DNA from: Lachnospiraceae bacterium
GTDB lineage: Bacteria > Bacillota > Clostridia > Lachnospirales > Lachnospiraceae
DNA: 64,000 nucleotides
Reading direction: 5' to 3'
Assembly (NCBI GenBank): GCA_024403455.1
Contig: JAKSRR010000002.1
Span: forward strand, 1 to 64,000
In this document: piece after piece, positions 61,885 through 64,000 of the stretch
Layout of the letters: every line of letters starts with the position of its first letter
Position numbering within the stretch: position 1 is the stretch's first letter
The notes under the pieces: model-generated
Databases searched by the model: none
Told to the model about the DNA's origin: nothing
The model's input: the letters and a program-made list of their open reading frames with translations, nothing else
Position numbers and translations under genes: made by a program

Positions 61885-62844
61885 TTACATCTCCCAATTT
61901 TTCTTTCCTTTCAAGTGCGTTATATGCCACTTTACCCACTGGAATATTTTTTTCAAATATAATGCAAAAAACTCAACACCAGTGAAACTATCACCCCGGC
62001 CAATAAAGGTTTTTATTTCCGATTTTTGTGTAATGTATGCCTCTGTTTGCCCCTCATACACCTCGGCTTTCATTTTCCGCTGCGTAAGATGGATATACAT
62101 TCTCTCTGTTTTTTTCTTATTCATTCGATTAATATGGAACATTTTTCCATCTTTCCACTGCCATACCTGGAAAAGACTATTCATCCCTACATTTTTATCA
62201 AAAACTCTCTTGTAATTTGCCGGCTGATATATATTGGAGAAATTCTCTCTTTCCCAAAATATTCTTTTATTATTTTCTTTAATCAGTTGTGGCGCACCTG
62301 TCCATTCGTCAAAACCATAATGCTTCTCATCCTGGCTAACCTTTTGCCATGTATAGTCCCTATATTTTGAATCTTCAGGTCTTTCTAGACGAAAAAAATT
62401 ATTGACTTCTTCTGTATTGCGATATAGCTGCGTATGTCCTAAAATCATCAATTTGTCATATTGGGACAACAATTCATCGGTAAAATAATGGCGCATATCA
62501 CCATAAATTAAATCACAATCATAAAATCCCCAAAAATCGCTATTCCCTATCCATTGCTCAAAAATAATGCCATACGCAGGTCTGTAATCGCATAATTTGT
62601 ATGGCGTACTGATTTTTACATCCCCTAACTGTGTCTTTATTAATTCAACACACTCATCAAATGTCATGTATACGATATGAATATTAGGCACTTCCTCCCA
62701 TTTGGAAATGGATGTGTCATCCGTAAAAATATAAAAATCTATCGTATCATTTGCTTTACATGAGGCCATATGCCAATCAATATAACTGGGCCATTCCCCT
62801 TTCCCGCACAAAAAATACGGTAGAATCATACTAATTGTCTGCAA
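61885..62844 (-). CDS. DUF6625-like putative glycosyltransferase
   Basis: A 319-residue protein I place with DUF6625 by pattern. N-terminal I-L-P-Y-F, F-Y-I-F-T-D-D and the metal-type motif W-G-F-Y-D-C-D-L-I-Y-G-D near residues 104-115 suggest a GT-A sugar transferase. The C-terminal part is basic. The start is TTG at 62844 with GAGG eight bases upstream, overlapping the end of the previous gene by 14 bases; an ATG at 62829 is the alternative but has no ribosome site. It lies in the glycan cluster seven bases before the fucosyltransferase gene. Confidence 0.72.
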   Translation of the reverse strand: MQTISMILPYFLCGKGEWPSYIDWHMASCKANDTIDFYIFTDDTSISKWEEVPNIHIVYMTFDECVELIKTQLGDVKISTPYKLCDYRPAYGIIFEQWIGNSDFWGFYDCDLIYGDMRHYFTDELLSQYDKLMILGHTQLYRNTEEVNNFFRLERPEDSKYRDYTWQKVSQDEKHYGFDEWTGAPQLIKENNKRIFWERENFSNIYQPANYKRVFDKNVGMNSLFQVWQWKDGKMFHINRMNKKKTERMYIHLTQRKMKAEVYEGQTEAYITQKSEIKTFIGRGDSFTGVEFFALYLKKIFQWVKWHITHLKGKKNWEM

Positions 62845-64000
62845 ACTGGTAACCTCTCTTAAAATACTCTACTTCCTTCATGTTATGTGATTGATAGTAT
62901 TCTGTGATATTTTTCAAAATATCATCATTATAAGTTTTTGTCTCACTATTATCCTTAAAGTATGATAATGCTATCTCATCAAACATCTGATTATATTGCT
63001 TCTGTATCATCCGCGCAAAATCATCTTTAAACAGCAATTCATTTTCACTCGGATGATTTTGCAGATAAAATACATATTTTGCTTTATTCGTTTGATCTTC
63101 ACTTAAATGTTCTATATTACGTACATTCGTTAGTAGATTTTGGTATTCTTCATATGTTTTTGGTTCATACGTATAACCAAAACCTGCATAATAAGGTCTG
63201 CCCACAATAATAGAAGGAATTCCAAAACACGCATATTCTGCCCCTGCATTTCCTCCTATCGTTACAATTACATCTGCAATGTTTTTTATACTTTCACTAC
63301 TGACATCGTCAGATAATATATACATATTCTCCTTATGATAATGTTCAAACATGTCTTCGATAGAGTCTGTTGATTCATTGTATGACTTTCTCGTTGGATG
63401 TGGTTTCAATATCCAATTTACATTATCAACTTCACATGCGATTTTTAATGTATTTTCCAGCCAATCATAGTAATCCCTAAAGTAATAAAAGCCATAATTA
63501 TAAATTGCATCCGTAAAAGTATGCGCCATTATTACAACAGTCTTTTTTTCTCTATCAGAGCCTATGAGATCATGCATTTCTTCTTTGTTAAGAATCTTTT
63601 TACCTGCAAATGCTCCACGATCAATTGCCCGTCCATTTTTCCCCTGAAAACGCTCATTTAAATAATTATTTGTCCATTCCATGGCTATTTCCAGATCAGA
63701 AGCTGATATCAAACCATTTCCCATAGGATGTAGCTTTTCATTAGCCATCTGGGGACGCCTTTTTACAGTTCCATCCTCTCTCAATTGAATGAAAGTTTCC
63801 GATTCATGTTCACATGCTACAACTTTTGCACCTGATTTAAGGAACAATCTTACAAGCATTTCTTCATGATATGCCAAATCGTCCATCACGGCATATTGTA
63901 AAGGATTCTTTTTTATAAAATTTTGTAGGCAGTACACAACCCACAAAATATGAAACGTCTTTTTAAACGCGATTTTATTTCTACTAGTTTTTAAGGTTGA
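62831..64000 (-). CDS. capsule-type polysaccharide synthesis/export protein, 5' end missing
   Basis: A partial gene: the frame stays open through the right edge of the window (at least 390 codons), so the N terminus is not included. Visible motifs W-I-L-K-P-H-P-T-R near the middle and G-G-N-A-G-A-E-Y-A-C-F-G-I-P-S-I further on are typical of GT-B type enzymes such as KpsS/KpsC-like or CDP-glycerol glycerophosphotransferase-like proteins. No membrane helix is present in the visible part. It overlaps the next gene by 14 bases and belongs to the same operon. Exact activity is undecided. Confidence 0.75.
   Translation of the reverse strand, partial: STLKTSRNKIAFKKTFHILWVVYCLQNFIKKNPLQYAVMDDLAYHEEMLVRLFLKSGAKVVACEHESETFIQLREDGTVKRRPQMANEKLHPMGNGLISASDLEIAMEWTNNYLNERFQGKNGRAIDRGAFAGKKILNKEEMHDLIGSDREKKTVVIMAHTFTDAIYNYGFYYFRDYYDWLENTLKIACEVDNVNWILKPHPTRKSYNESTDSIEDMFEHYHKENMYILSDDVSSESIKNIADVIVTIGGNAGAEYACFGIPSIIVGRPYYAGFGYTYEPKTYEEYQNLLTNVRNIEHLSEDQTNKAKYVFYLQNHPSENELLFKDDFARMIQKQYNQMFDEIALSYFKDNSETKTYNDDILKNITEYYQSHNMKEVEYFKRGYQFADN

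Overview
The window looks like chromosomal DNA of a low-to-mid GC, Gram-positive anaerobe of the Clostridia, most probably a Lachnospiraceae gut or rumen bacterium. This rests on gene content (glycogen phosphorylase, cellobiose 2-epimerase, MsmX-type sugar ATPase, radical-SAM NrdG-like activase, DUF3810, type VII secretion genes with an FHA-bearing EssC), strong SD sequences and sigma-A promoters. Genus cannot be fixed from the sequence alone. Nearly all genes lie on the minus strand. The plus-strand genes are the DUF3810 protease-like protein, the RAYT transposase, mntP and one GT2 glycosyltransferase.

Layout. 0.1-9.3 kb is core housekeeping: a DUF1801 protein, rplM-rpsI with promoter and candidate L13 leader, truA, glgP, a GlsB-like membrane protein and a long ileS. 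9.5-15.3 kb holds a solute-binding lipoprotein overlapping a Cache-GGDEF cyclase, orphan trpF, two secreted enzymes (CAP and SGNH) sharing one N-terminal module, and the SRP RNA gene ffs next to tadA. 15.3-20.2 kb has tadA, a CdaR/PucR-type regulator, the NrdG-like activase, DUF3810 and the MsmX-type ATPase. 20.3-26.8 kb has a RAYT transposase between inverted REP-like repeats, abutting a cluster of two near-twin membrane Ser/Thr kinases around a lipoprotein. 26.9-40.7 kb has argC, a heterodimeric ABC exporter, a cell-surface cluster with two phosphodiester glycosidases, LacI plus cellobiose 2-epimerase, mntP and an EF-hand-like protein. 40.9-43.9 kb is manC with a split membrane protein. 44.0-50.3 kb is a compact type VII secretion operon (essC, esaB-like and four small helical proteins). 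50.5-64 kb is a surface-glycan locus: two GT-D-like paralogues, a UDP-sugar epimerase, a nonulosonic-acid module (NeuB-like, SDR, Gfo/Idh, CMP-transferase, KdsC-like phosphatase), acyltransferase, glycosyltransferases, an alpha-1,2-fucosyltransferase and a partial capsule-type gene running off the right edge.

Two themes link distant parts. First, a dispersed repeat family with core GGGGACGGTCCTTTTG followed by roughly 20-bp modules ending GAGTGTCCCTCTGA occurs at eight places (15.2, 18.9, 20.3, 21.4, 28.0, 35.2, 39.5 and 40.9 kb). Two copies flank the RAYT gene, which is its likely mobiliser. At two loci the repeat has entered the 3' end of a coding region. Second, the promoters of ileS and of the CMP-sugar synthetase gene carry the same palindrome at an identical distance from the -10 box, which suggests a shared operator or leader element.

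The most promising candidates for something little described are the RAYT/repeat system, the type VII operon without visible EsaA/EssA/EssB genes, the kinase pair with a repeat-built membrane domain, and the shared ileS/neuA promoter palindrome.
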